Source: Paralvinella palmiformis
Lineage: Eukaryota > Annelida > Polychaeta > Terebellida > Alvinellidae
Reading direction: 5' to 3'
DNA length: 64,000 nucleotides
Assembly: GCA_025642065.1 (NCBI GenBank)
Contig: JAODUP010000269.1
Location: forward strand, 920,501-984,500
Shown: positions 1 through 10,669 of the stretch, piece after piece
Layout: each line of letters begins with the position of its first letter
How positions within the stretch are numbered: the first letter of the stretch is position 1
The notes under the pieces: generated by a model
Database searches by the model: none
The model's input: the letters and a program-made list of their open reading frames with translations, nothing else
What the model was told of the DNA's origin: nothing
Made by a program: the position numbers and the translations under genes

Positions 1-762
1 GCTATATACGTCTGGTGACAATGGTCCGATTACATCAAGACGGCCCCCCGGTTGATATATCTCCGTTCATTGTTGCCATTATGGAGTTGTTGATGTTTTA
101 ATACTTAAAATACATCATCTCCGATGATGGCTGCCAGAAGTTAGCAGACTCCTATCTTCTAACAACCCCCCCCCCCCGCCACCGTCACTTGGCTGGCGTT
201 AATGTCTTGGGTCGTTCTAACTACTTACCAACAAGATTCTAAACATATAATGTCGGCGAGCCTTATGCTTTGTGTTTGTATGTTGATGGAGTCAGCAAAT
301 ATTTATTGTCACTCAATGCGTTGTGGGTAAATATTTTAATATGCCCCAAAGATAGGTAACCGGTGGAACTGCATAATCGGCTGATGAATGATTAAAGAAG
401 TGGCCATTGTTCAACCTGTTGTTATTATTATTATTATTATTATTTATATCGCATCTTACAGCAGGTCAACGTGATATATCTTTCACGTCTTGTTTACCGC
501 ATATATGCCATTTAATTGCCGAGTTCTGAACTGTATAGGTTTGTTCATTTTTTTAATGGCGTACTGGATATTGTGGTGGGTGTAATTATTTGTCTGGCTG
601 TCTGCCTGCTTGTCTGTCTGTCTATATGTCTGTCTGACCATGATTGACTGAATAACTGATAGTTCGTTCGTTCATCTAACTGTCATTTACCATGTCTGTG
701 TACCCTAACCGTGTTTTTTACGTTTCTTTTTCTTGTATCAAAATATGCACACAGTTGTGTCA

Positions 763-796
<34 letters not shown>

Positions 797-2293
797 GTTA
801 TTTATCATCCATCAGACATAAATTATGCTAATGTTATGCTAATGTTTGTGTCTATTAACACTACTGTTGCTCATCATTCCCAAACAATAAACTTTGTTTT
901 TAAAATAGAATTAGAACAGTTATTGCTATTATTAATATTACCTGGAGTTTTGATGGATATCACATGAAGATACGTGTTTGCCGCATACTCCTCTGTGAGT
1001 TGAAGGTTTGCTGGTACGCCGATATCAGCCAGAGAAATGAAGTCCGATCGATGTAGGCACTAAAACAAACATCGTGTGTCAATCGTGGTTATTGATGGAT
1101 GAACGCCGTATAGGGGCCGCTATTAATAAATAATAACCCAAACAGTGTCTTCTCTCCAGACTACAATCTATCGGTTTCCGAGATGTCAAAACCAGTTTCG
1201 GTATCGCGATGCTCCGGCATGGATTGCTACTAAGCGGGTTGTCCTCACTCACGACGAGCTATCAGGGAACCTGACTATAACGACTTGGTCACCAGTCGAC
1301 GATTTACACCAGTCGATCCAGACCGCTGTGACCACCTGCTAATGGTATAACGTGTTAGATAGACAGACCCTAGTCGTCGGATTGTAGTGCAGCAATTATA
1401 CGCGATGCTATTCCCTTAAATTCCGTGAATGCGTCGTCAACACCTCGAAGGCCGGCTTTACATCAATCGAGGAGAAGTTAGCATTTCCGCTGGCGGTTGA
1501 TGTGCTATGCTAACTTCGTACCGTTGCCCGCACCGAGAACTCTGTAGAACGTCCGACTTGGGCCGATGCTAATTGAACGACACCCTCAGCCCATCAACTG
1601 TTAGCATCCGAAATCTATAGTCAGCCAACCGACCGACCGACCGACGGACGGGACAGTCTGTTTGAGAATTGTCAACCAGCGATGGTAGTAGACTCCATCT
1701 TGTTGGTGACTACAGGTGGTGACATGGAAACGGCGAGCGGCCAAACCTCGGCCCTTTTGTCCGGTAATTGTGTTTGCTTGTCGCCCATTTGCCAATTAGC
1801 ACCCGGTCGGTGGTCGGACATGTGTTGCCCGTGGGTCATGTTTCAATTGCCGCCACTCACGTTGGTTGGTAGGTTGCGGGGAGAGAGCGAGATGGCGAGA
1901 GTGAGTGTGCGCGTGAGTGTGACGGGTCAGACGGGCTAAAGCTAGCCAACCAGCGAGCTCCACCCGTCGTACCCATATCTCTGTGCGTCGTCTACCTAGC
2001 CAACTTTAAGGAGGTGGAACCTAAATGCTAACACGCCGAGGCGGTGTCTCGGCCAAGACTGGTACAGACGCGCTTCTCTCCTGGTACAAGCTCTCAGCTT
2101 GACCTTCTCGTTCGAGATTTGTGAAGGTCCCCGCGGGAATGTGACACTTGATCGCCTTGGCATTTGTCTTAAGTTCTTACCGCAGATCGTTGGCTGGTTA
2201 TTTTGTTGGTGGGTTGTTCGGGTGTCATTTGGTGTTTTGCTGCATGGTATGTCCGCTGAACGAAAAACTTCCATATACCGGCGAACACATCAA

Positions 2294-2330
<37 letters not shown>

Positions 2331-2987
2331 CGCAAGAGAGGATCGGGGTAAAGCTCACCACCTATCAGCGATGTTGATACCGCTAAATTGATGCTAATTT
2401 CCGCACCAACCCGACAGTGGTATACTTTAGCGGAGATAATTAAATCTTGATGTCGCTGTAAACCGTTAAGTCAACAATACTACTTGTCGCTCACTGATTG
2501 GATATCGCTGTTCGGCTAGATCAAATTGAATGGCGACCACGTGAAATGAAATAAAAAATCTACGCCGTGTAATCTGTCAATGGGTTCCTTTATGAGAAGC
2601 CAGTTCTTGAATGATGAAGGGGGATTTGTTCTGTCTTAAAAGAACTCGGCTACTTCACAGCCTACTCACTTAGCCGCAATCTGACACGAAAAACACCGGT
2701 TCGCCGTTTTGTTCCACGATGTCCTTTCCACAACACAGAGGCTAGGTGTGTGTGTGGGGGGGGGGCGTCTATCTACGGACGTGAAATGTGAGAATCTGTC
2801 AAAACGGAGTCAGTGTTCACCTGACAGTGTTTTGTTTACGTAGTTCTATTTGACGTGTCAGTCGGTCATTATTCTGTCAAAACTTTATTGGCAGCTACCT
2901 CTCACTAGAAGTTGGTCTTCTCGGTGTGTCAGATTGACTGACGGACTGACTGTTGGTCGATCTCTTCAGCCCCCCCCTCTCACTCTC
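1..2987. other. Gene-free stretch, simple repeats
   Basis: I see no coding exon with homology or a convincing acceptor-donor pair. It holds an ATT run (about 424-446), a TCTG-rich stretch (597-640), an AT run (about 767-795), a CT run followed by a TG run (about 2294-2332) and a G run near 2756. The part from about 1,050 to 2,300 is visibly richer in CpG than its surroundings and could be regulatory, but no gene start could be tied to it. Confidence 0.5.
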
Positions 2988-3165
2988 TGGGTGATCGAAT
3001 GGTCCAATGGTTAAAGGAGTGCGTTGCAAACCTCGACGTTATGGGTTCGAATCTGACTCGGACCTGTGTTTGTGGGATGCTTTCCTAGGCAGTTTCCCAT
3101 CGGCCATATATCTCTAGTATGACAAACGCCGAGGGAAACAAAGCAGACATATACACCCTCTAGTG
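2988..3165 (+). repeat. tRNA-derived SINE, family C
   Basis: The head reads like a tRNA: an A-box-like stretch (GGTCCAATGGTTAAAG) and a B-box (GGGTTCGAATCTG) about 40 bases later, then a body with a GGGATG...TTTCCC segment. The same head and body order recurs near 9,070 and 14,775 in this window, which marks a dispersed family rather than a functional tRNA. A cloverleaf cannot be closed after the B-box. Confidence 0.65.
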
Positions 3166-3169
3166 CTCC

Positions 3170-4400
3170 CCCTTCTCTTTCTCCCACACCCCCCCTCTCT
3201 CTAGGCCGCTGCCTCTCTCCCTTAGCCTGCCTCTCCCTCCAGGCCCCCCCCCTCCTGCCTCAGTGCCACACTGACTATGCCTATCCCGCTCTCAGCCATT
3301 ATTATTTGAAAACTTACTCTCTTTTTTAAAACTGACTGACCATAACTCAACCACCAATCGACTCACTCATCTACTCATTCTTCCACTCATTCATAGTCAA
3401 TAGATCTGAACACGGATCACACCACCACTTTTAGTAATCAGCCACAAACTACCATCATCATCATCATCATCATTTGTTTTAAATGAATTAGTTTATACAA
3501 ACGTAGTTAAATGACAATAGTTTTAGACCTAACCATAACAATTTACAGACGTGACACAGTTCTGGAATATTATGGGTCACCCGGATACCGCATTATTTTG
3601 GGTGGCGGGGGAGGAGCTGCTATATGCTGCAGAACTTTAGATCCAGATTGGAGTCTACTGCTATTACGGATGTGGGGGATGTTTCATCTGATAATTTCAT
3701 TTCCCTAGTAAAGCCTTCACTCAGTGCTGAATAAATTAACAGTTAATGGCCAGTGAAAGTAATATATGTCTTATGATTTCACTGTGGATAAAATCTTCGT
3801 AAATAGCACTTACTCACGCACGCACACCTACACATACACACACACAGACACACCCTTTTAACAGTTTCTGTCCAGAAACCTTCCTGTATGATTAGTTCCG
3901 AGATGTCAGTGTCCTTGTAACCACTGTGTGACTGTGATGGCAAAAAATACAACCATAAATAGATACATTAGGTATAGAATGACTTCATCCAGGGTGATAT
4001 ATTGCTGGTCAGATTCTTAATACATCATTCATTTATACTTGATACTGACTTATTGGTAGGTGGCGTAAGCAGCGGCCATATAACCAGAGACTTTATGGTG
4101 CATTCTGGCTGAGGTGCTAGAGTGCTGTACTACAATGTTAGAGGACCACAGTTCAGATCCACTTTCTCGAAGCTAGTCTGTAATGGGTTAACGCTGATTT
4201 TGCTAATAAAGGAGTATCCAGTTGGATAAGGTAGATCGCTATGGTGCTTGCGCGCGTGTGTGTATTGTAATTGTTTGGGGACATTATAAATGTTTGTTGA
4301 TTGAATGTCATTTGGTCTGTTAATAAATTTGATAATTTATCTAAGACCCTTATTAAGATAAACATCAGCTCTAAGGTGGTTTACAGTGGAAAACAATCAA

Positions 4401-4442
<42 letters not shown>

Positions 4443-4850
4443 ACGTGTGCATGCGCGTGTGTGTGTGGTTTAATGACACATCAGGACAAAATGTCGTTCA
4501 TCATCATCCCTTCAAAAGCCTCTATCCTGTACAGTTTAAGCTCCTGATTCACAAGGGATAAACACAACTTTAAAAATTCAAATTCTCTATATTTAATAAA
4601 GCACGCTGAGTGAGTGTTTCAAGTCATCTCGAAGTTTATCCTAATGATTTATAATGTGGGTATTATTCACCGTATGACACCTGTAAACTGTAATACTGTT
4701 CCTGTTGTGTTATCACACTATAAAGTTTAAATCGTTGTCAGTTTCATGTTGTACGTATGACACCTAATGCAGCGTGCACAACTTTGTAAAAAAAACAAGA
4801 CACCACTTAGTCAGTGTCAGTTAACCATAATACGCATTCGACACCTATCT
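3170..4850. other. Gene-free stretch, simple repeats
   Basis: Nothing coding is recognised. It holds pyrimidine-rich sequence (3,170-3,260), an ATC run (about 3450-3475), a CA run (about 3,820-3,850) and a long AT run (about 4404-4439) followed by a TG run. Confidence 0.5.
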
Positions 4851-4851
4851 T

Positions 4852-5035
4852 GGCTGCCTCCATGCTCTTACTGGTAGCGCGGCTAGCCACAGCTCCCTAC
4901 CACATGATTGCAAATCTCGACCCGTACATGCCTGATGGGTGTTTCATCTTTCACTTCACCTCATTACCCGTAAAGATTGCTTGGTCCATTTAGCTTACCA
5001 TGCGTACAAAAATGGTCGTAATATCGCGTCACATT
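4852..5035 (+). repeat. tRNA-derived SINE, family A (diverged)
   Basis: Matches the family A consensus visible in the cleaner copy at 45,380: CTCCATG...GGTAGCG head, degraded B-box, then GTTTCATCTTTCACTTCAC, and the tail ending in ACAAAAATGGTCGTAA. Several substitutions in the head show it is an old copy. Confidence 0.7.
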
Positions 5036-6170
5036 GGACACCTAACAGGCAGTAACATAAATGTGATGCTCGGCAGCCGCTATCACCGTGTGATTTTACA
5101 AATATGCGACTTTTCACCCATTCTCAGATGGTGTTACTCTATTAAAACACCATGCGCTTATGAAAAAAATATGTGACATATCAACCAATGTTATTCTATT
5201 GAAAACGTGACACCTTCTGGCGTGAATAAAGGTCATTTTTTAACGTGTCTGCAGCTAAATCATGTTTATTTTCACTTATCGTATTCGACACCGAAATTAG
5301 CTCTGGTTTACGCGAGGATATTTACTACGTGGCCAGCCATTAGTGTGATTCAATGTTTATAGGTCACATTGTCACATCGCAAAATTGCCTCGGTGGTGAC
5401 GCTGTTTCTCAGTTAATCACCCACTCTGATTGGTTCATTAATTCAGTATTGATTGCAATTTAGCTGTGTATAAGATATGGACACTTACTGGTCAGTGGGT
5501 CACCAAAGCGAGGCTTCCACTCCTTTGGTGGGAGAATCGGGCCCAGCAGCCAGTTGTCCAATGGGCGAGGATCTTCTCATCCGGCTGATGGGCTTGTAAA
5601 TCAGTGAGAAGAGAGTCAAGGACGTGGCTTAGCTGATGGAAAATGGTTGTCCGCTGGTTTTTATGAAGTCAATAATCCCACAGCTCCATTTGATGTGATT
5701 TATGATTTGCAAAGAAAAACGTCACAAACTGGAATTGGCCAGTCGAGCGCTGCCTGTTTCCGCTCAAATTGATCAAATGTTTTAGGTTTTTATGAAACGA
5801 GTGTGATTCTCCTGATCAGATCTGGCCAACATTACACTAGCCAGTCGACTCCTAAAATGTCCACCATTCCTCAGTATTGAAAAGAATTCCGCAATTTCCG
5901 GTCTAATTATCACTACAACACATCGAATTAATTATTGTGTTAAATAATTTAGCTGACGTGTACACAAAGTACAACTATCTACGTTCGTAACATAACTACG
6001 GAATAAATTAGTGAATGTTAATTATTGATATTGGTGGCTGTACAATGTGTTGTACTGTGGCTCTAGGTCGGGATGGGAATCCCGAGGTTACGTTATGTCC
6101 TGGATATAACCATTGCTAGGGCCATTGAAAACACTCGCTACGCGTTGTTTCAATCGTTAATATTCACTAA
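5036..6170. other. Gene-free stretch, mostly unique-looking
   Basis: No exon recognised and little simple sequence. The part from about 5,400 to 5,850 has several homeodomain-like ATTA and TGATTT words and no obvious repeat homology elsewhere in the window. Only comparison with related genomes could tell whether it is conserved. Confidence 0.35.
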
Positions 6171-6172
6171 GT

Positions 6173-6230
6173 GTTACACAACATTCGGATAGTGTTTAAA
6201 TATTCAGACACTATCTAAATGTTGTGTAAC
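6173..6230. repeat. Hairpin, 23-bp arms
   Basis: The arm at 6173-6195 (GTTACACAACATTCGGATAG plus TGT) pairs with 6208-6230 in inverse orientation with two mismatches; the loop is 12 bases. It is next to a truncated SINE A tail. It could be the remains of a very short MITE or a chance fold-back; no protein or RNA function is implied. Confidence 0.7.
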
Positions 6231-6248
6231 AACGCTGTGGTTTCTAAC

Positions 6249-6301
6249 GAGATCGCTCGGTCCATTTAGCCTACCATGTGCACAAAAGTGCCCGTAAAAA
6301 A
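6249..6301 (+). repeat. SINE family A, tail fragment
   Basis: Only the last 50 or so bases of family A are present (GATCGCTCGG...CCATTTAGCCTACCATGTGC...AAAAGTGCCCGTAAAA). 5' truncation is usual for copies made by LINE-type reverse transcription. It lies tail to tail with the nearly full copy that follows, so the two form an inverted repeat. Confidence 0.75.
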
Positions 6302-6340
6302 CACATTCGCTCAATCTATCGAGATCACTCAAACACGTGT

Positions 6341-6566
6341 AACAAACGGTATGAGATTGATTGACTGATGATTGGTGTTTTACGGCCACTTTTGTGCACA
6401 CGGTAGGCTAAATGGGCCGAGCGATCTCCAAAGGTAATGAAGCGAAGTCAAAGATGAAACACCCTTCAGATATGTCCAAGCCTAGATTCGAACACGGGTG
6501 GTAGTGATCTGTGTTGTAACACGCTACCGCTAGACCACGGAGGCGCCACAACAAACGGTATCAGAT
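6341..6566 (-). repeat. SINE family A with target-site duplication
   Basis: A near-full family A copy on the minus strand occupies about 6362-6548: tRNA-like head at the right (TGGTCTAGCGGTAGCG reversed), B-box region, and tail at the left. It is flanked by a direct repeat, AACAAACGGTATGAGAT at 6341-6357 and AACAAACGGTATCAGAT at 6550-6566, 16 of 17 identical. That is the signature of target-primed retrotransposition and suggests a fairly recent insertion. Confidence 0.8.
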
Positions 6567-7792
6567 CTATGTAATATAATGTTAATATAACAGCCAGTTA
6601 GATCTATTTGTAGAATTGGGTGTGGGGGGGGGGGCCCACTTTATAGGCTGAAGTATCTTCATTAACAAAACAAGTTTCACTCGGATCATCTAAAGAATAT
6701 TGAACCAGTTGGCTGTTTTAAAGTTATTTCCTTTACGGTTCCTGGAACCATTCAGACGTCCGTGCTTCCTTCTACATCAGTCTATCTTGAGATGAGTGCC
6801 GTCGATTGTATTTATCACCTTCCCGGGACGGACCCTATCACATCATGACAACAGGACAATATACGGCAATGACAGTTATTACCGAGACGGGCTTTAGCAG
6901 CGCCCTCTCTCGGTACTAACCCGGTGACCTCTCGGTATAAACTGGCGGCTGGTTAAGGGATTGCTGCTCGGAAAGCAGTTCGGCGGAAGAGGTAAATTGA
7001 GACTGTCTATTTTATGACGTTGATGTGTTAGTACACTAAGTACCCGTACTTCTTCTTCTCGTGGTTGTCACACTCCCGTCTCTCCCCCCCGGGCTAATGG
7101 TCTATGCATGACATTCGAATAGAGACCTACATCAGGTAAATAGCGTCCACTTGATTGGTGTTATGTTAGAAGAATCGTTGTTGCCATGGTCTCTGTTTGA
7201 TCAACGCCGCCAGTAGTACTGTTGTTGTCGTTGTCTTTACGTAGAATGGGGTCGCCATAATGGAGAACTACTGTATGTGATGGCTGGTGATGGCCTTGCG
7301 CGGTGTTTAGTGACTACTGGTCACACGATGGTCTGCTGGGTCATGGTCTCGTCCATCGCCATCATTATCAACTAAACGATTATGCGTGGATAATGTATTA
7401 ATTACTTTTCACTATACGTGTCCGGCCATCTTGTTATTTGGGCCTTTTGTGGGTGCTGTAAGAGTTTCTGGCTAGCTGTTTGGAAGATGGTCAGTCAGCC
7501 AGCCAGCCAGTCATTTAATTGGTTGACCTGATTAAGATGATCAGCAGACCAGAAATGACATACATACATATATACATACATATATAACACAACACGACAT
7601 AAAGGTATCATTGTTATACAATATTAAGATTATTGTCTATCCTCTATATATAAAGATGATATAAACAGAGGACAATTAATACTGACAATGTTCACTGTGG
7701 TGATGATATCAGATCTTAACAAAGTAACTCAATGGGACTATTGTTAAAGAGCTTATAGTTATAGGCTCTTAATCTTAGATATGATGTATTGT
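6567..7792. other. Gene-free stretch
   Basis: No coding exon recognised. It contains a G run near 6,623, a CCAG run near 7,495-7,510 and a TACATA-rich patch near 7,560. The middle part (about 6,780-7,350) is less AT-rich and has no visible repeat homology. Confidence 0.4.
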
Positions 7793-8390
7793 GGGCCAGA
7801 TAACTGATGGTATAGTGGCCAGATAACTGATGGTATAATGGTCAGATAACTGATGGCATAGTGGCCAGATAACTGATGGTATAATGGTCAGATAACTGAT
7901 GGTATAATGGTCAGATAACTGATGGTATAATGGTCAGATAACTGATGGTATAGTGGCCAGATAACTGATGGTATAGTGGCCAGATAACTCATGGTATAAC
8001 GGCCAGATAACTCATGGTATAGCGTTCAGATAACTGATGGTATTGTGGTCAGATAACTGATGGTTTAGTGGCCAGATAACTGGTGGTATAGTGGCCAGAT
8101 AACTGATGGTATTGTGGTCAGATAACTGATGGTATAATGGCCAGATAACTGATGGTATAGTGGCCAGATAGCTGATGGTATAATGACCAGATAACTGATG
8201 GTTTAGTGGCCAGATAACTGATGGTATATTGGCCAGATAACTGATGGTATAATGGCCAGATAACTGATGGTATCATGGCCAGATAACTGGTGGTTTAGTG
8301 GTCAGATAACTGATGGTATAATCCCAGATAACTGATGGGATAGTGGTCAGATAATCGATGGTATAGTGTCCAGGTAACTGGTGGTATAAC
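7793..8390. repeat. 23-bp minisatellite, about 26 units
   Basis: Head-to-tail units built on CAGATAACTGATGGTATA plus a variable RTGGY joint give a period of 23 bases. Units differ by single substitutions (GCC/GTC before AGATAACT, GATGG/GGTGG, TATA/TTTA), so the array is moderately diverged. The first unit starts near 7793 and the last recognisable unit ends near 8390. No open reading frame runs sensibly through it. Confidence 0.9.
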
Positions 8391-9069
8391 ATGTATAGTA
8401 ACCATGGATGTGTTAAGTATACAAGAGAGTGACAGGTCAAAACTGCTACAGACTAAAATGGGTACAAACAATACGACCACAAGCCAAAAACGGCCACAAT
8501 GAAATATAGACATCTATTTATTTCTTGCTCATATCATGGTTGAGCAACACACATACAACATAGACAGCACTATTAACCTTGTGTCAGCATGTATAACTTA
8601 TACATAAGATATTCATATCTCTGTGTTTTTCTGTTAAAATAAGTATGCTTTTTTAAATATTATACACTGTACTTGTATAACCAAGTCCACTCATGAAATG
8701 AATTATTTGATTAGGAATATTTATAAGAATTCTACCTATAATGCATATGTATTCTTATTGTTCCACTATTTTAAAATAATGGTAGCACTAAAAAAAACAA
8801 TAAAATATATCTATTTTGTGTACACTAATAAACCAAATCTTCTCATTATCATGTATTTTTTGCAAAATACTTTTTCTCATTTTGTGTTTATTTGTTGCTA
8901 GCATTATTAAATAAGTTTTCCAAACTGACATGTTTGTCACATCTTTTTGTGACATTTAAAAAAATAATGTTATAAAAATTGACTATTTTTTATTTGATAT
9001 TATTCTTATGTAAATGATTATATTTATAACTTCTGTTTTACTGACAATTTTTGTTCTTCTAAATTGGAT
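8391..9069. other. Gene-free AT-rich stretch
   Basis: Very AT-rich from about 8,600 to 9,060, with many short A and T runs and no exon signals or homology seen. Confidence 0.45.
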
Positions 9070-9225
9070 GAAGAAAGCACAATGGTTAGAGTGGCGTACT
9101 GCAAACCTCTAGGTTGTGGGTTCATATCTCACACACATCTAAACTTCGGAGATGTTTCCCTAAATAGCCATTCTTTAGCCATATGTTCCAGGTGTGGCTA
9201 ACGCTGAGGCTGAATGAACCACTCA
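9070..9225 (+). repeat. tRNA-derived SINE, family C
   Basis: Same order as the copy at 2,988: AATGGTTAGAGTGGCGTACTG head, GTGGGTTCATATCTCA as the B-box position, then GAGATGTTTCCC and a GGCTAACGCTGAGG end. The B-box is mutated, so this copy is unlikely to be transcribed by RNA polymerase III. Confidence 0.6.
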
Positions 9226-9344
9226 CTCACTGTAAATCGGATGGAAATATGATCTTTCAATGATTTTCTAAACGACCTTAAAAGCCATTATGCCATTTTC
9301 AGTGATTCAGTAGTATTTTGTACAACTGTCCATTCAATGTCCAT

Positions 9345-9540
9345 CGCCTCCCTGGTCTAACTGGTAGCGCGTTGGATAACACATCACTACCACTTGAGTT
9401 CGAATATCTTTGTATATGTTTATCTGTTTAAACACTGATTATGCCTCTCCGGATCTGTGCTGATGTCCACATTCGTTTTTGTATTCAGACCACCTTCTCT
9501 ATGGCCAATGAAGTAAGTTATGCGGCGTTAAAGCGTAGAC
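9345..9540 (+). repeat. tRNA-headed SINE, different body
   Basis: The first 60 bases match the family A head (CCTGGTCTAACTGGTAGCGC, then GAGTTCGAATA as the B-box). The rest does not follow family A but ends GAAGTAAGTTATGCGGCGTT, so this looks like the same tRNA head joined to another body, or a separate subfamily. Confidence 0.5.
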
Positions 9541-10038
9541 AGTGTACCATTAGAGACCTTCGACTCTAAGCCATTGTTAAAGCCAGGAACATCTAAACCT
9601 TTATGGCTTCACTCTTGTCTGGGACCGGAGACAATGACAAGATGACGCAGAGACACAATCTGTCCATTGTTGGCAAGTGTCTGGCTTGGAGAAACGACCT
9701 TAATTTATAATTATGTCTGTACCATATCGCTTTGACTTGAAACAGCACACAAAGTTTACAGGGCTAAAATCTTCTGACAGCCAGTGAAGATTTATCAGAT
9801 ATTTTCATTTGAATTTCTATTTCACTTATACTAATTCTAGATGAATGCTGGAAAGACCTCTCCAAGTGGTATATCTAGAATGTTTTGATGTTACGTTTTA
9901 ATCAACTAAAACGGTAGTGCCAGTTAATATGGTCACCACCTACCATGTTGCGAGCTAAGAAATTAGTGTCTGAATCGGTGTGAAAGATACTCGGTCTCAA
10001 GTTAGTATTGAAGCCACGAGCCTTCACCCAGAAGCCGT
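9541..10038. other. Gene-free stretch
   Basis: No exon, repeat family or conserved motif recognised. Confidence 0.4.
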
Positions 10039-10313
10039 TGTGGCCTCGTGGGTCAGAGCGTGGAACTTTCGTACTCATGGTCATGCTGTGCCGGAGGTCA
10101 GAGGTTCAATACCGACCGTGGCTCTATAGTGGGAGGAATTTCTCATCCGGCCAGGCAACTGGCAAGGTTTTCTTCGCCGTATATGCCGCTATCTATTGTA
10201 AATTCTAAATTTGTTTCGAAATAGTCCTCTCTGTGAAGCAGTAAAATTACAGCCGATATGTGTCTCCTTCATTTGAGGTGGCAAAGCCACGTAAAAATAA
10301 AGGCCATTTCGGC

Positions 10314-10344
<31 letters not shown>
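10039..10344 (+). repeat. tRNA-derived SINE, family B (full)
   Basis: tRNA-like head (GTGGCCTCGTGGGTCAGAGC and GAGGTTCAATACCGACC as B-box), a body with ACTGGCAAGGTTTTCTTCGCC and TGTAAATTCTAAATTTG, then GGCCATTTCGGCCATTATC and a 3' run of ATT. The same order, reversed, is seen at 22,846-23,142 and 28,762-29,042. The ATT tail is the likely reverse-transcription priming end. Confidence 0.75.
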
Positions 10345-10417
10345 GGCCAGCAGTTCACTATCATAAATTCAATCAAACATACGATGGGTGATAAGCCATT
10401 AATGTTTATAATGGCGG

Positions 10418-10525
10418 ATAAAACTATCATCACTGGGAGTGATGATAAAACTATCATCACTGGGAGTGATGATAAAACTATCATCACTGGGAGTGATGAT
10501 AAAACTATCATCAGTGGGAGTGATG
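10418..10525. repeat. 27-bp minisatellite, four units
   Basis: Exactly four units of 27 bases; each contains GATGATAAAACTATCATC, which is itself nearly palindromic, followed by ACTGGGAGT. The fourth unit has one substitution (CAGTGGGAG). The repeat is open in several frames on both strands only because it has no stop codons, so it should not be read as a protein. Confidence 0.9.
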
Positions 10526-10625
10526 TATATTTTCATTGAATGTCGGCGACTAACGTTATCAAGGTGGAAAAGAAAGAAACTAACTTTACCACTTACCGTT
10601 GAATATGAAAACTTCGTACGTCCAG

Positions 10626-10669
10626 GGGTCTTGAGACCTCATCAGATACAGAGGATGATGACCAGATTG
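10626..10669 (+). other. Candidate upstream exon (acidic), weak
   Basis: A 44-base segment lies between a CCAG acceptor and a strong GTGAGT donor. In the frame that leaves one base for the next exon it reads GLETSSDTEDDDQI, and the leftover G would complete the split glutamate codon at the UTP6 exon starting at 13,975. UTP6 proteins have an acidic stretch just before that point, but the conserved segment expected between the two is missing. The phase fit may be chance. Confidence 0.22.

Noticed and set aside
7793..8390. CRISPR-like array
   Set aside because: Units are contiguous 23-mers without unique spacers in an animal genome; this is a minisatellite.
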